From positions 124,001 through 188,000 of the forward strand of contig WYBN01000007.1 of assembly GCA_011525875.1 (NCBI GenBank): a DNA stretch of 64,000 nucleotides, given 5' to 3'. Made by a program: the position numbers and the translations under genes. Within the stretch, counting starts at the first letter, position 1, and every line of letters starts with the position of its first letter. The notes beneath the pieces are model-generated. The model was not told the origin of the DNA. It did no database searches and worked only from the letters and a program-made list of their open reading frames with translations. Shown here piece after piece: positions 55,403 through 64,000 of the stretch. The stretch is from Melioribacteraceae bacterium. Lineage in GTDB: Bacteria > Bacteroidota > Ignavibacteria > Ignavibacteriales > Melioribacteraceae.

Positions 55403-57004
55403 TTATTTATTTCTGTCTTTAAATGGAATATGCTTCATAGAAAAATATTTTTTTGTTTCACTTTTCAGAACTCCGGAAAGAAGAATTATCGAAATCAAAT
55501 TCGGAAAAGTCATAAACCCAAGCGCTGCATCGCCGAAAGCCCAAACGTCTTCCAACTGCGCTATAGCGCCGATAAAAACAAACAGAACGAAAAACCATTT
55601 GTATGGAAGAATTGCTTTTTGCCCGAACAAGTAATGAGAAGCTCTATCGCCGTAAAATGACCAGCTTATCATTGTGGAGATAGCAAACAGTAACACACCG
55701 ATGGTTACAATTTTATCTCCGTAGTTAAAAAGAAAACTTAAGCCTTTCTTAAAGGCAAGAGACGTGAGCAGGCTCGCGTTCAATAGTTCGCCAGAAAACG
55801 CCGGGTCAATTCTGCTTACATAAAATTCAGTATGGTGCCAGGCGCCAGTAACGATAATTACCAGACCCGTCATTGTACATATTGTTATCGTGTCGATGAA
55901 AGGTTCGAGCATTGCAACGCTGCCTTCTCTTACTCCATATTTAGTCTTTGCTGTTGAATGCGCAATAGCTGCGCTTCCCTGACCGGCTTCGTTGGAATAT
56001 AATCCGCGTTTGATTCCCCACAGCATTGTATTTAACATAACGAGGAAAGAACCGCCTGCCGTGCCGGCTATTCCGGCGGGTGGGTTAAACGCCATTTCGA
56101 ATATTAAACCAAATCCGGGCAGCACTTCATTCAGGTTCGCTATTAATATTATTAAAGCCGCTAAAACATAAAATACCGCCATAATCGGTGAAAGATAACC
56201 GGTGACCATACCGATTCTTTTTATTCCGCCTAAAATTACAGCGCCTACAATAGCAGCCAATATTAGACCGTTTATCACCTGTTGAACAGATACAGAAAAA
56301 CCGGTGAAGATTTCGTGTTTTATTGTAAGCCAATCATTTGTTCCAATTATCTGCGTAACTTCCGAATACATTTGGTCGGAAACCGTAAATGCCTGAATCG
56401 CATTGCCTGTTGCAAATGAGCAAATAATTGCAAAACTTGCAAATGCAACTGCAAGCCACCGCCACTTAATGCCAAGACCTTTTTCTATTGTGTACATCGG
56501 CCCGCCCGCAGTTGAGCCGTCGGGTAGTATATCTCTGTATTTATGAGCGAGCGTGCATTCGCTGAATTTTAACGCCGTGCCGAAAAATGCAGTAACCCAC
56601 ATCCAGAATAAAGCGCCCGGACCGCCGTAATAAAGTGCAGTAGCTACTCCGGCGATATTTCCTATTCCAACGGTAGCCGAGAGAGCTGTAGCCAGCGCGC
56701 GAAAGTGATTTAAATCCCCTTCATCATTGGGGTCGTCGTAAATTCCTGCCGTTACTCTCACCCCGTGCCAAAATTTTCGCAGCTGCGGGAATGCCAGCTT
56801 GAAGGTGATAAAAATTCCGGTTCCCAATAAAGCGATAATCATTAATGGAATTGAACCGAGTGGAATATTGGACGAAGGGAAATTTTTAATGATTTCAAAA
56901 TTGCCCGGGAAAGACCATACAGTATCAAAAATAGGCACGCCGCCGAATATTACAATCAGAAATATTACTGCCAGCGTTATTATTCCGGTAATGGATTTTT
57001 TCAT
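55403..57004 (-). CDS. Sodium:alanine symporter (AGCS) family transporter
   Basis: A 533-residue membrane protein with about 10-11 helices and AGCS signatures: ALATALSATVGIGNIAGVATALYYGGPGA is present in pieces around residues 105-130, TAFFGTALKFSECTLAHKYRD follows, and GLYSNEAGQGSAAIAHSTAKT lies in the middle. It imports alanine, glycine or a similar amino acid with sodium. An NSS-family symporter gene precedes it on the same strand by 37 bases, so sodium-coupled amino acid uptake is the theme of this operon. Confidence 0.92.
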   Translation of the reverse strand: MKKSITGIITLAVIFLIVIFGGVPIFDTVWSFPGNFEIIKNFPSSNIPLGSIPLMIIALLGTGIFITFKLAFPQLRKFWHGVRVTAGIYDDPNDEGDLNHFRALATALSATVGIGNIAGVATALYYGGPGALFWMWVTAFFGTALKFSECTLAHKYRDILPDGSTAGGPMYTIEKGLGIKWRWLAVAFASFAIICSFATGNAIQAFTVSDQMYSEVTQIIGTNDWLTIKHEIFTGFSVSVQQVINGLILAAIVGAVILGGIKRIGMVTGYLSPIMAVFYVLAALIILIANLNEVLPGFGLIFEMAFNPPAGIAGTAGGSFLVMLNTMLWGIKRGLYSNEAGQGSAAIAHSTAKTKYGVREGSVAMLEPFIDTITICTMTGLVIIVTGAWHHTEFYVSRIDPAFSGELLNASLLTSLAFKKGLSFLFNYGDKIVTIGVLLFAISTMISWSFYGDRASHYLFGQKAILPYKWFFVLFVFIGAIAQLEDVWAFGDAALGFMTFPNLISIILLSGVLKSETKKYFSMKHIPFKDRNK

Positions 57005-57041
57005 GACACCTGTCTATTAGTTGATAAGAAAATTTTTGTAA

Positions 57042-58439
57042 TCATTTTGACAAAGCTTTAAATATCATATCTAAAATTCCTGTCGAATGAAGCAGAACAA
57101 AAAATATCGAAACCGGCGCGAAGTATCTGATGAAAATTTTCCAGGCAGTAAGAAGCCACGGATTCTTATTAAATAATTTCCCGGTTCCATGTTTTAATTC
57201 CGAAATCGCTTTATCGAAGCCCCATACTTTTGCCACAAAAATTGCAATAAAAAATCCACCGAGCGGCAGAAGAATATTTGCCGCTATAAAATCGGCAAAG
57301 TCGAAAAATGTTAAACTAAAAATCTTAACATCTGCTAATATATTAAACGACAATGCGCTTGGTATCCCCAATATAAAAGTAAGTATTCCGAAAACGATTA
57401 CCGCTTTATGACGTTTCCAGCCTTTCTCATCAACGAAATACGCAGTGATTACCTCAAGCAATGATATTGAAGAAGTTAATGCCGCAATCGAAAGTAGTAT
57501 GAAGAATATAATCGAAAAGAGAAAACCGCCAGGCATCTTGGTAAATACAACCGGGAGAGTGTGAAAGATCAACCCGGGGCCGGCATTTGGGAGTAATCCA
57601 GTAGCAAATACCGCGGCAAAAATTGCCACTCCAGCCATTAATGCAATTGAAGTGTCGAGAATTACAATTTGAATCGATGCAATAGGTATGCTGTCTTTCT
57701 TCGACATATAGCTGCCGTATGTCAGCATGGCTCCCATTCCCATACTTAAAGTGAAGAAAGCTTGACCCAACGCAATTAGAATTGATTGACCGCTGATGTG
57801 ACTCCAATCCGGCGTAAGCAGAAATGCAATCCCTTCGCCCGCCCCGGGAAGAGTTAATCCTCTGACCATCAAAATTATTAGCAGAACAAATAGTATTGGC
57901 ATCATGATTTTACTTCCGCGTTCGATCCCTTTTTGAACGCCGGAAAAAACAACGCCCATTGTCAATATCATGAAGAATGAAAAATAACCCACGATCCACC
58001 ATACATCTTCGATGAGCGAGTTGAAATGATGACCGGCGTTTGAGGGTTCGCCAAATTCAAAAAACTTTCCCGATGCGGCTTCATAAATATAACCTACAGC
58101 CCAGCCTGCAACAACGGCGTAATAAGAGAGTATAACAAAACCGGCGACAACTCCCATACCGCCGACAGCCGACCAGAATTTTGAACCGCTTAGTTGCCGG
58201 AAGGCGCCGACTGGATTACGCTGTGTGGTTCTGCCGATGAGTATTTCTGCCATCAGCACCGGTATTCCGATTACTGCCGTGCAGATTAAATAGACAAGTA
58301 TGAATGCAGCGCCCCCGTTATCACCTACAACATAGGGGAATTTCCATATATTGCCGAGCCCTATCGCAGAGCCTGCAGCCGCAAGAATGAAACCTAATTT
58401 TGAACCCCATTGTTCGCGTGTATTTTCTTGAAGTGACAT
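57042..58439 (-). CDS. Neurotransmitter:sodium symporter (NSS) family transporter
   Basis: A 465-residue LeuT-fold transporter beginning REQWGSKLGFILAAAGSAIGLGNIWKFPYV, with the sodium and substrate site residues in TM1, and the TM6 segment ILIALGQAFFTLSMGMGAMLTYGSY. Bacterial members carry tryptophan, tyrosine, leucine, or methionine with alanine (MetP). The substrate is not determined here. There are about 11 helices, the short bacterial form. It is the first gene of a three-gene minus-strand group with the AGCS symporter and a secreted protease. Confidence 0.92.
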   Translation of the reverse strand: MSLQENTREQWGSKLGFILAAAGSAIGLGNIWKFPYVVGDNGGAAFILVYLICTAVIGIPVLMAEILIGRTTQRNPVGAFRQLSGSKFWSAVGGMGVVAGFVILSYYAVVAGWAVGYIYEAASGKFFEFGEPSNAGHHFNSLIEDVWWIVGYFSFFMILTMGVVFSGVQKGIERGSKIMMPILFVLLIILMVRGLTLPGAGEGIAFLLTPDWSHISGQSILIALGQAFFTLSMGMGAMLTYGSYMSKKDSIPIASIQIVILDTSIALMAGVAIFAAVFATGLLPNAGPGLIFHTLPVVFTKMPGGFLFSIIFFILLSIAALTSSISLLEVITAYFVDEKGWKRHKAVIVFGILTFILGIPSALSFNILADVKIFSLTFFDFADFIAANILLPLGGFFIAIFVAKVWGFDKAISELKHGTGKLFNKNPWLLTAWKIFIRYFAPVSIFFVLLHSTGILDMIFKALSK

Positions 58440-58640
58440 TAGCTCTCCGGTTCTGAGTAAGTTTTTTAAAAATTGTTTCCAATATCAAGTTTTCATCTTA
58501 TAAATTCAATAAAAAATTGGAATTATTGTAAAATAAATCAGCGAAGATAAAACCTGTAAAATTAAATTAGCGTTTTAATTGGGACGAACAGTTTTTGATT
58601 ATAATAGTAAAAAGAAAATATTTTTAATTAATTTTAATGT

Positions 58641-60596
58641 ATGAAAAAAGTAATAATAATAGCGCTGTTGATTTTATTGGCTTTCTTAAATTATATAAGC
58701 TCGCAAATTTCCGTAGCACATAAACCGGAACTCTATAACGAAAAGAATTTAATTAATTATAACAGTCGTGAAGATGAAGCATCGGCAAAGTATAATTTTT
58801 TAGTACGATATGAAGCTGATCAAAAAGTTATTGACGTTGAAGAAAAGATAATATGGGTAAATAAATCAGGCTTTGAGACAAGCGAATTAGTATTTGCTTT
58901 ATATGCCAATGCGTATAACGATAATTCAAAACTCGCAAAAAGCATAGAACTTGGTGAAGATAGCAGAACACGATTCGTTATTAATGAATTGCTCGTAAAC
59001 GGTGCGGAAAAAATCTTTCTTTTCAAGGAAAATGATGAAGGTTTTATCGATAGTTCAATCGCCGTGGTTAGATTGGAAAACTCTGCTGGTTATAATGATA
59101 CTTTAGTAATTGAAGTCGGCTTCACGCTGAAAGCGCCGAAGTCAATCATCAGTTTAGGTTATGCAGCCGGCAGAGATTTCACATTCTTCTCAGAATGGTA
59201 TCCGCGTCTGGCTGTATTTGAAGGCGGGGAATGGCAGTTGAATCCATATCATCCTTTTATTGATAATTATTTTGATTTTGCGGATTATAATCTTACACTT
59301 GAACTGCCGTCTATTTATACGGCGGCATCCAACGCAGAGAAAATTTCCGAGGAAATTGATGGTAATTTAACAAAGCATACTTTTTCAATACAAAGTGTAA
59401 AGGAATTAGTTTGGTTTGTTAGCGATGACATCAGATATTTCTCTAAAACGATTCAATCGGCTGGAAAGAATCTAAAGCTTGATTTATATATTCAGAAAGA
59501 AAATGATAATATCGTTGAAAGATATTTCACCGCTCTCGAAAGTTCGATCAGTTATCTTGAAAAGAGTCTCGGTGAGTTTCCCTATAAACAATTAACTCTC
59601 GTAAACGTTCCGCGTACAAGCAGTTCGGACGGGAATGTGTATCCGGGATTGATCACTGTTAAAACTGATCTAATTTCTCCTTTAAGGCTGCACGAGCCAG
59701 AAAGACAGATTACAGAACTTACCGCTATGCAGTATTGGTACTGTGAATTTAGGAATAATCCATCCTACGACAATTGGCTTAATAAGGGCCTGAGTCTTTA
59801 TTATTCTGGCAAAATTTTGAAAGAAAATTTCCCAAAACAGTTGTTAAGTTTTCATGTGACTCCTTATTTCCCGTTCTGGGGCATAAATCTACTTTCATAT
59901 AACGAAGTCCCGATTATATATATATTAAATCAGTTTGAGATTCCCCTTGAATATTACGGACTGCAAGATTATTATAAGAATATTACAATCGGAGATATTT
60001 CCGAAAATACTGCAAAACATCCCACCCGCGAAAAGATTCACTGCGCCTCAAGAATAAAACCTAATTTGATGTTGAACATTTTAGAGAGAGAATTGGGCGA
60101 AGATGAATTTGCCAGTTATTTAAAAAAAATTTTCGAACGCAATAAATATAACCTCACTTCCGGCAGGGATTTTATTGAAGAGCTAAAAATCCGTTACGGA
60201 GAAAAGGTTGACTGGATTATAAATCATATTTACGAGAACTCGGGATTATTCGACTATAAAATCAGATATTTAACAGAAATAGAAGAAGGGCGCTACGAAT
60301 TATTTGCAGAACGCGTTGGAGACGGGATTGCCCCGGTCAAAATTATTTTGAATGGCGAATCAGATTCAACTTACATTGATTGGGACGGTAAATCCCGTTA
60401 TGAAATTTTTAAGATATCGCCCGGATTCGAATTGATATCAGCTGAAATAGACCCTGAAAGAAAAAACCTGCTTGATATTAATTTTGCAAATAATTCTTAC
60501 ACTATCGAATCAAAATATTGGGGCTCGCTCTCTATTGCTATACGGAGTTTCTTTTGGTTTCAGAACGCACTGATGATTTTGGGAAGCGTCGGATGA
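58641..60596 (+). CDS. Secreted M1-like protein without the zinc-binding residues (pseudo-peptidase)
   Basis: A 651-residue protein with a signal peptide (about 1-22), an N-terminal beta domain (about 45-280) and a gluzincin-like domain (about 290-540). The alignment to peptidase family M1 is anchored by QYWYCEFRNNPSYDNWLNKGLSLY written in pieces: Q364-Y367 and W379-Y387. At the HEXXH position it has E359-L-T-A-M363, and 19 residues after M363, where the third ligand Glu belongs, it has K382. All zinc ligands and the general base are gone. It probably binds rather than cleaves. A C-terminal hydrophobic segment near 635-651 may anchor it. It overlaps the following membrane protein gene by 4 bases. 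Confidence 0.75.
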   Translation: MKKVIIIALLILLAFLNYISSQISVAHKPELYNEKNLINYNSREDEASAKYNFLVRYEADQKVIDVEEKIIWVNKSGFETSELVFALYANAYNDNSKLAKSIELGEDSRTRFVINELLVNGAEKIFLFKENDEGFIDSSIAVVRLENSAGYNDTLVIEVGFTLKAPKSIISLGYAAGRDFTFFSEWYPRLAVFEGGEWQLNPYHPFIDNYFDFADYNLTLELPSIYTAASNAEKISEEIDGNLTKHTFSIQSVKELVWFVSDDIRYFSKTIQSAGKNLKLDLYIQKENDNIVERYFTALESSISYLEKSLGEFPYKQLTLVNVPRTSSSDGNVYPGLITVKTDLISPLRLHEPERQITELTAMQYWYCEFRNNPSYDNWLNKGLSLYYSGKILKENFPKQLLSFHVTPYFPFWGINLLSYNEVPIIYILNQFEIPLEYYGLQDYYKNITIGDISENTAKHPTREKIHCASRIKPNLMLNILERELGEDEFASYLKKIFERNKYNLTSGRDFIEELKIRYGEKVDWIINHIYENSGLFDYKIRYLTEIEEGRYELFAERVGDGIAPVKIILNGESDSTYIDWDGKSRYEIFKISPGFELISAEIDPERKNLLDINFANNSYTIESKYWGSLSIAIRSFFWFQNALMILGSVG

Positions 60597-61504
60597 CAAT
60601 TAAGAATATAATAGTCAACGGCATAAGATATTCCGTAAAGAACATTAAATTTTTGATATTGTTCTGGGTAACAAATGCTTCGTTAGCTTTTCTTCTGAGT
60701 ATTCCAATTTACTCTCTTCTGCTCGATAATTTAAATCACTCTATAATGAGTGATGAACTCGCATTGGGCTTTGATTATTCATGGTACATCCAATTTATGA
60801 GTCTTTACAAAAACGCATTTGAACAAATACCTCTTGTAATTTACGGTGTTGTAGGGATATATGCTCTTGTAAACACATTTTACTTTGGCGGATTGGTCGC
60901 CGTATTTCACCAGCAGAAAAAGAATCACATTTCGGATTTCTTTTATGGCGGGGTAAAATTCTGGCTGCGTTTCTTTAAGGTTTTGCTGATAGCTTTGTTT
61001 CTTTTTGCCGCAGTTTTTAAATTAAACGACCTGAGCGGCGACTTGATAGATTGGGCATTCCGGGATACGGAAAATGCATTAACTGATGCAGTATTAAGGA
61101 CTTTGCGTTATGTATTCCTGATTTTTTTTATCGGAATAATCACACTTATCTCCGATTATACCCGGATTCATTTAGCCGTCGACGATAAGCAGCACGTTTT
61201 CAAAGGAATCAAGACCGCTTCTTTTTTTATAAAAAATAATTTCAGAATAGTTTTTTCTGTGTTTCTGATAATTTCCTGCTTCGGCGCACTCGGCAGCATA
61301 GTTTACAATATCGTTGAAGTCTTTATTCCCCGCACGCCTTATTATTTCCTGCTTCTTTCCTTTATTGTTCAACAAATGTTGATTATTTTTCGGTTGCTGA
61401 TCAGAATGTTATTCTGTTCAACAGAAGTTATTATCTACAAAGATTTAAGCGCAGACGTAATTTCTGTTCAAGAAAAAAACTCAGTAATCGAGGTTTCACA
61501 ATAA
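60593..61504 (+). CDS. Polytopic membrane protein of unknown function
   Basis: A 303-residue protein with about six hydrophobic segments (for example ILFWVTNASLAFLLSIPIYS, VIYGVVGIYALVNTFYF, LRYVFLIFFIGIITLI). The frame is open from 60518, but the ATG at 60593, overlapping the previous stop (ATGA), gives the sensible start. The layout resembles DUF4013- or YesL-like membrane proteins but I cannot assign a family. Coupling with the degenerate M1-like protein suggests that the two work together in the envelope. It overlaps def by one base. Confidence 0.75.
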   Translation: MTIKNIIVNGIRYSVKNIKFLILFWVTNASLAFLLSIPIYSLLLDNLNHSIMSDELALGFDYSWYIQFMSLYKNAFEQIPLVIYGVVGIYALVNTFYFGGLVAVFHQQKKNHISDFFYGGVKFWLRFFKVLLIALFLFAAVFKLNDLSGDLIDWAFRDTENALTDAVLRTLRYVFLIFFIGIITLISDYTRIHLAVDDKQHVFKGIKTASFFIKNNFRIVFSVFLIISCFGALGSIVYNIVEVFIPRTPYYFLLLSFIVQQMLIIFRLLIRMLFCSTEVIIYKDLSADVISVQEKNSVIEVSQ

Positions 61505-62052
61505 TGGCAATTATTCCAATAACTGTTTACGGCGATAAGATTTTAAGAGAAAAAACAAAAACCGTAAAGCAAATTGACGGCATATTGATAAAGAATATTA
61601 AAGACATGTTCGATACGATGAGAAATGCGAACGGAATCGGATTAGCAGCCAATCAGGTCGGGTTGAATAAATCCGTTTTTGTAGTCGATCTTAAAGAGGT
61701 TGAAGGATACGAAAATTTCAAACCCGTGGTTATGATAAATCCCAAAATTGCTGAAGTTTCCGACGAGAATGTAATTATCGAAGAAGGCTGCCTTAGCCTT
61801 CCGAATCTTAGAGCCGAAGTGGAACGCCCTAAAAAAATATTAGTCGAGTATATTGACACTGACGAAAAAGAGAACTCATTGGAGGCGGATGATTTGTTCG
61901 CAAGAGTTATTCTGCACGAATATGATCATCTAATCGGGAAAATGATACCTGATAGAGTCAGTTCCGAGATGAAGAAAAAACTTCAAGAAGAATTACTGCA
62001 GATAAAAAACCGAGATGTTAAGGTAGATTACTTAATAACTTCAAAGGAATAA
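61504..62052 (+). CDS. def: Peptide deformylase
   Basis: A 182-residue iron/zinc enzyme that removes formyl groups from new proteins. Its three motifs are GIGLAANQVG (44-53), EEGCLSLP with the metal cysteine, and HEYDHLIG with the HEXXH ligands. Length fits type I/II bacterial enzymes. It is followed 11 bases later by fmt, its usual partner, and its ATG overlaps the previous stop by one base. Confidence 0.95.
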   Translation: MAIIPITVYGDKILREKTKTVKQIDGILIKNIKDMFDTMRNANGIGLAANQVGLNKSVFVVDLKEVEGYENFKPVVMINPKIAEVSDENVIIEEGCLSLPNLRAEVERPKKILVEYIDTDEKENSLEADDLFARVILHEYDHLIGKMIPDRVSSEMKKKLQEELLQIKNRDVKVDYLITSKE

Positions 62053-62063
62053 AGTTTTTCCTA

Positions 62064-62966
62064 ATGAGAATTATTTTTTTCGGCACACCCGATTTTGCAA
62101 TTCCATCCTTGCAAGGAATATATGAGAGCGGGCATGAAGTTGCCGCTGTAGTTACTGCCACGGATAAAGCTAAAGGAAGAGGGAAGAAACTATCTTTCAC
62201 GCCCATCAAAGAATTTGCATTAAAAAAAGGAATTAAAATCTTTCAGCCTGAAAACCTAAGAGATTTATCCTTTATCGAATCACTTAAAGAAATAAACGCC
62301 GATGTTTTTGTAGTAGTTGCTTTTAAAATTTTACCGCGGGAGGTTTACACAATCCCTAACGGCGGAGCTTTCAATTTGCATGGCTCACTTTTACCGTGTT
62401 ACCGCGGCGCCGCGCCCATACAGTGGGCAATTATTAATGGCGAGAAAGAAACAGGTTTAACAACTTTTTTCCTCGAGGATAAAGTTGATACGGGAAACGT
62501 CATACTACAAAAACATATTTCGATCGAAGACACGGATAATTTTGAGACTCTCCACGATAGAATGAGCTTGGAGGGCGCGCAACTTGTTCGCGAGACACTG
62601 AATTTGATTTCCGGGGGAAATGTAAAGACTTTTAAACAGGATGATTTATCAGCTTCTCCGGCTCCTAAGATCACAAAGGAACTGTGCGAAATTGATTGGA
62701 AGAAATCGGCTTTTCAGATTCACAATTTAATTAGAGGGCTCTCTCCAATCCCAGGAGCTTTTTTCATTCATGATAGAAAGAGATATAAAATTTACAGATC
62801 GTCAGTCAGTTTTGATAAGCAGCTAAACGCCGGCGAAGTTTATCATAATGGAAATGAATTATTAGTAGGCTGTGGAGAAGGCACATTAAAAATTTTTGAG
62901 ATACAGCCGGAAGGGCGTAATAAAATGACAGCCGCTGAATTTTTACGGGGATATTCGCTTGATTGA
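62064..62966 (+). CDS. fmt: Methionyl-tRNA formyltransferase
   Basis: A 300-residue enzyme that formylates initiator Met-tRNA with 10-formyl-THF. It opens IIFFGTPDFAIPSLQGI, has the loop TDKAKGRGKKLSFTPIK, the catalytic region FNLHGSLLPCYRGAAPIQWAI with Asn, His and a downstream Asp in EDKVDTGNVI, and the C-terminal OB domain (about 205-300). It forms the standard def-fmt pair. Confidence 0.95.
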   Translation: MRIIFFGTPDFAIPSLQGIYESGHEVAAVVTATDKAKGRGKKLSFTPIKEFALKKGIKIFQPENLRDLSFIESLKEINADVFVVVAFKILPREVYTIPNGGAFNLHGSLLPCYRGAAPIQWAIINGEKETGLTTFFLEDKVDTGNVILQKHISIEDTDNFETLHDRMSLEGAQLVRETLNLISGGNVKTFKQDDLSASPAPKITKELCEIDWKKSAFQIHNLIRGLSPIPGAFFIHDRKRYKIYRSSVSFDKQLNAGEVYHNGNELLVGCGEGTLKIFEIQPEGRNKMTAAEFLRGYSLD

Positions 62967-63010
62967 TTTATTTTAATTCAGATACTCTTCATTATAAAAT
63001 TGAGGATTCT

Positions 63011-64000
63011 ATGGGATTTTCTACTGACGCCATTCATGCCGGGCAGGAACCTGAGCGGGCGACCGGCGCACTTATCACTCCAATTTTTATGACCACAACT
63101 TACGCTCAGGAAGAACTTGGCATTAATAAAGGCTACGAATACGGACGGAGAGACAATCTTACCAGAGCGGCACTCGAAAAAAATATTGCGGTTCTTGAGA
63201 ATGGAAAATACGGCATCGCATTCTCTTCCGGTTTAGCAGCCATCAGCGCAGTAATTCATCTCGTGAAAGCAGGCGAACATGTTATTGTTACAGATAATGT
63301 TTACGGCGGCACTTACAGGCTTTTCGAGAAAATAATGACCGGGTTTAATCTGCAATTCTCGTGGGTTGACGTTAGCAGTTTGGAAAATGTTTCTTCAGCA
63401 ATAAAAGAAAATACCAGGATGGTCTATATCGAAACGCCTTCTAACCCTACTCTGAATATAACCGATATCAGATCAACGGCGGAGTTGTGTAAAAAAAATA
63501 ATTTGATATGCGCCGTCGATAATACTTTTATGAGTCCCTATTTCCAAAAGCCTTTGAACATGAACGCCGATATTGTTGTACACAGCTCTACAAAATACTT
63601 GAACGGTCACAGCGATGTTATCGGCGGAATTGTAATTACTAACGACAAAGATACAAACAAAAAACTCAAATTCATTCAAAATGCTGTTGGGGCAGTGCCG
63701 TCACCATTTGATTGCTGGCTTACATTGCGTTCTACAAAAACCCTTGCGTTAAGAATGAAGCAGCATAATGAAAACGCAGTCCAAATTGCTGATTTTTTGA
63801 AAAATCAAAACTATGTTAAACATGTCTATTACCCAGGACTTAAATCTCATCCCGGCTATGAACTGGCTAAAAAACAAATGACAGGCTTCGGCGGTATTAT
63901 ATCAGTGGATTTCGGAGAGGAAGAGACTGCGAGAAGATTTATAAAAAAGTGTAAAATATTCACGCTTGCCGAAAGCCTTGGCGGTGTTGAAAGCCTAATG
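63011..64000 (+). CDS. Cystathionine gamma-synthase/lyase family PLP enzyme, cut by the window end
   Basis: The frame starts at the ATG 63011 and is still open at 64000 (330 codons seen; the family is about 380-400). It begins GFSTDAIHAGQEPERATGALITPI, has YEYGRRDNLTRAALE, VYGGTYRLFEK, ETPSNPTLNITDI and the PLP lysine in HSSTKYLNGHSDVIGG, and ends in ESLGGVESLM, where this window stops. It is a shorter relative of the MetY found here. Gamma-synthase (transsulfuration towards methionine) and gamma-lyase (towards cysteine) cannot be told apart by eye; the FTLAESLGGVES segment occurs in both. It lies 44 bases after fmt. Confidence 0.92.
   Translation, partial: MGFSTDAIHAGQEPERATGALITPIFMTTTYAQEELGINKGYEYGRRDNLTRAALEKNIAVLENGKYGIAFSSGLAAISAVIHLVKAGEHVIVTDNVYGGTYRLFEKIMTGFNLQFSWVDVSSLENVSSAIKENTRMVYIETPSNPTLNITDIRSTAELCKKNNLICAVDNTFMSPYFQKPLNMNADIVVHSSTKYLNGHSDVIGGIVITNDKDTNKKLKFIQNAVGAVPSPFDCWLTLRSTKTLALRMKQHNENAVQIADFLKNQNYVKHVYYPGLKSHPGYELAKKQMTGFGGIISVDFGEEETARRFIKKCKIFTLAESLGGVESLM

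Noticed and set aside
61630..61665. Asn instead of Pro in the deformylase motif GLAANQVG
   Set aside because: That position is variable in the family (G-x-G-x-A-A-x-Q); the residues that matter are intact.

Overview
The window reads as chromosome of a moderately AT-rich member of the Bacteroidota/FCB group, most like the Ignavibacteria. Three secreted proteins end in the type IX secretion (T9SS) sorting domain with the NYPNPFNPST-type start. A PorX-type T9SS regulator opens the window. Promoters of the TTG-N-TATATTTG form appear, and many starts lack a Shine-Dalgarno, although some have a strong one. The lineage call is an inference from these features. I see no rRNA, tRNA, CRISPR array, prophage or intact insertion sequence.

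Layout. 1-4385 (+): tail of an outer-membrane protein, then a tight run porX-tsaE-tsaB-DUF1573-accD. 4387-6320 (-): cysteine desulfurase and biotin ligase. 6321-8972 (+): dnaK and hsp20 behind a good sigma-54 promoter match and stacked inverted repeats. 9093-15105 (-): two large sensor kinases. 15432-20983: M49 and M28 peptidases, a DUF6600 protein, ribosomal protein L28, ferritin. 21118-27567: secreted GH18 hydrolase, serine hydrolase, beta-propeller protein and amidase. 27787-31832 (-): NhaC-family transporter, metX, metY. 32660-43843 (+): a complete nine-gene ilvD-ilvB-ilvN-ilvC-leuB-leuA-leuC-leuD-cimA operon. 44096-53996 (+): pdxJ, a TIGR02757 protein, MFS-PqqD-hypothetical-M29-like cluster, UvrD-type helicase, phosphofructokinase with PPi-type residues, TPR protein. 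54001-58439 (-): C39-like T9SS protease and two sodium/amino-acid symporters. 58641-64000 (+): degenerate M1-like protein, membrane protein, def, fmt and a cut-off Met/Cys PLP enzyme.

The most striking part is the 830-bp space between metY and ilvD (31833-32659). Two near-consensus promoters sit back to back and each drives an amino-acid sensing leader. Rightward, a 55-codon leader peptide ends in a block where 18 of 23 residues are Ile/Leu/Val, followed by mutually exclusive hairpins before ilvD. Leftward, a 25-codon leader peptide contains the run SMHMMMC. Its stop codon overlaps one arm of an antiterminator, a terminator follows, then a canonical SAM-I riboswitch with its own terminator, then metY-metX. 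The methionine operon therefore seems gated twice in series: by ribosome stalling at Met codons and by SAM binding. I know of tandem T-box/SAM and SAM/SAM arrangements, but not of a Met leader peptide in tandem with SAM-I; that novelty is my judgement without a search.

Together the genes give branched-chain amino acid synthesis through citramalate (no threonine deaminase here), methionine synthesis by direct sulfhydrylation, protein quality control, and export of cell-wall-active enzymes by T9SS.
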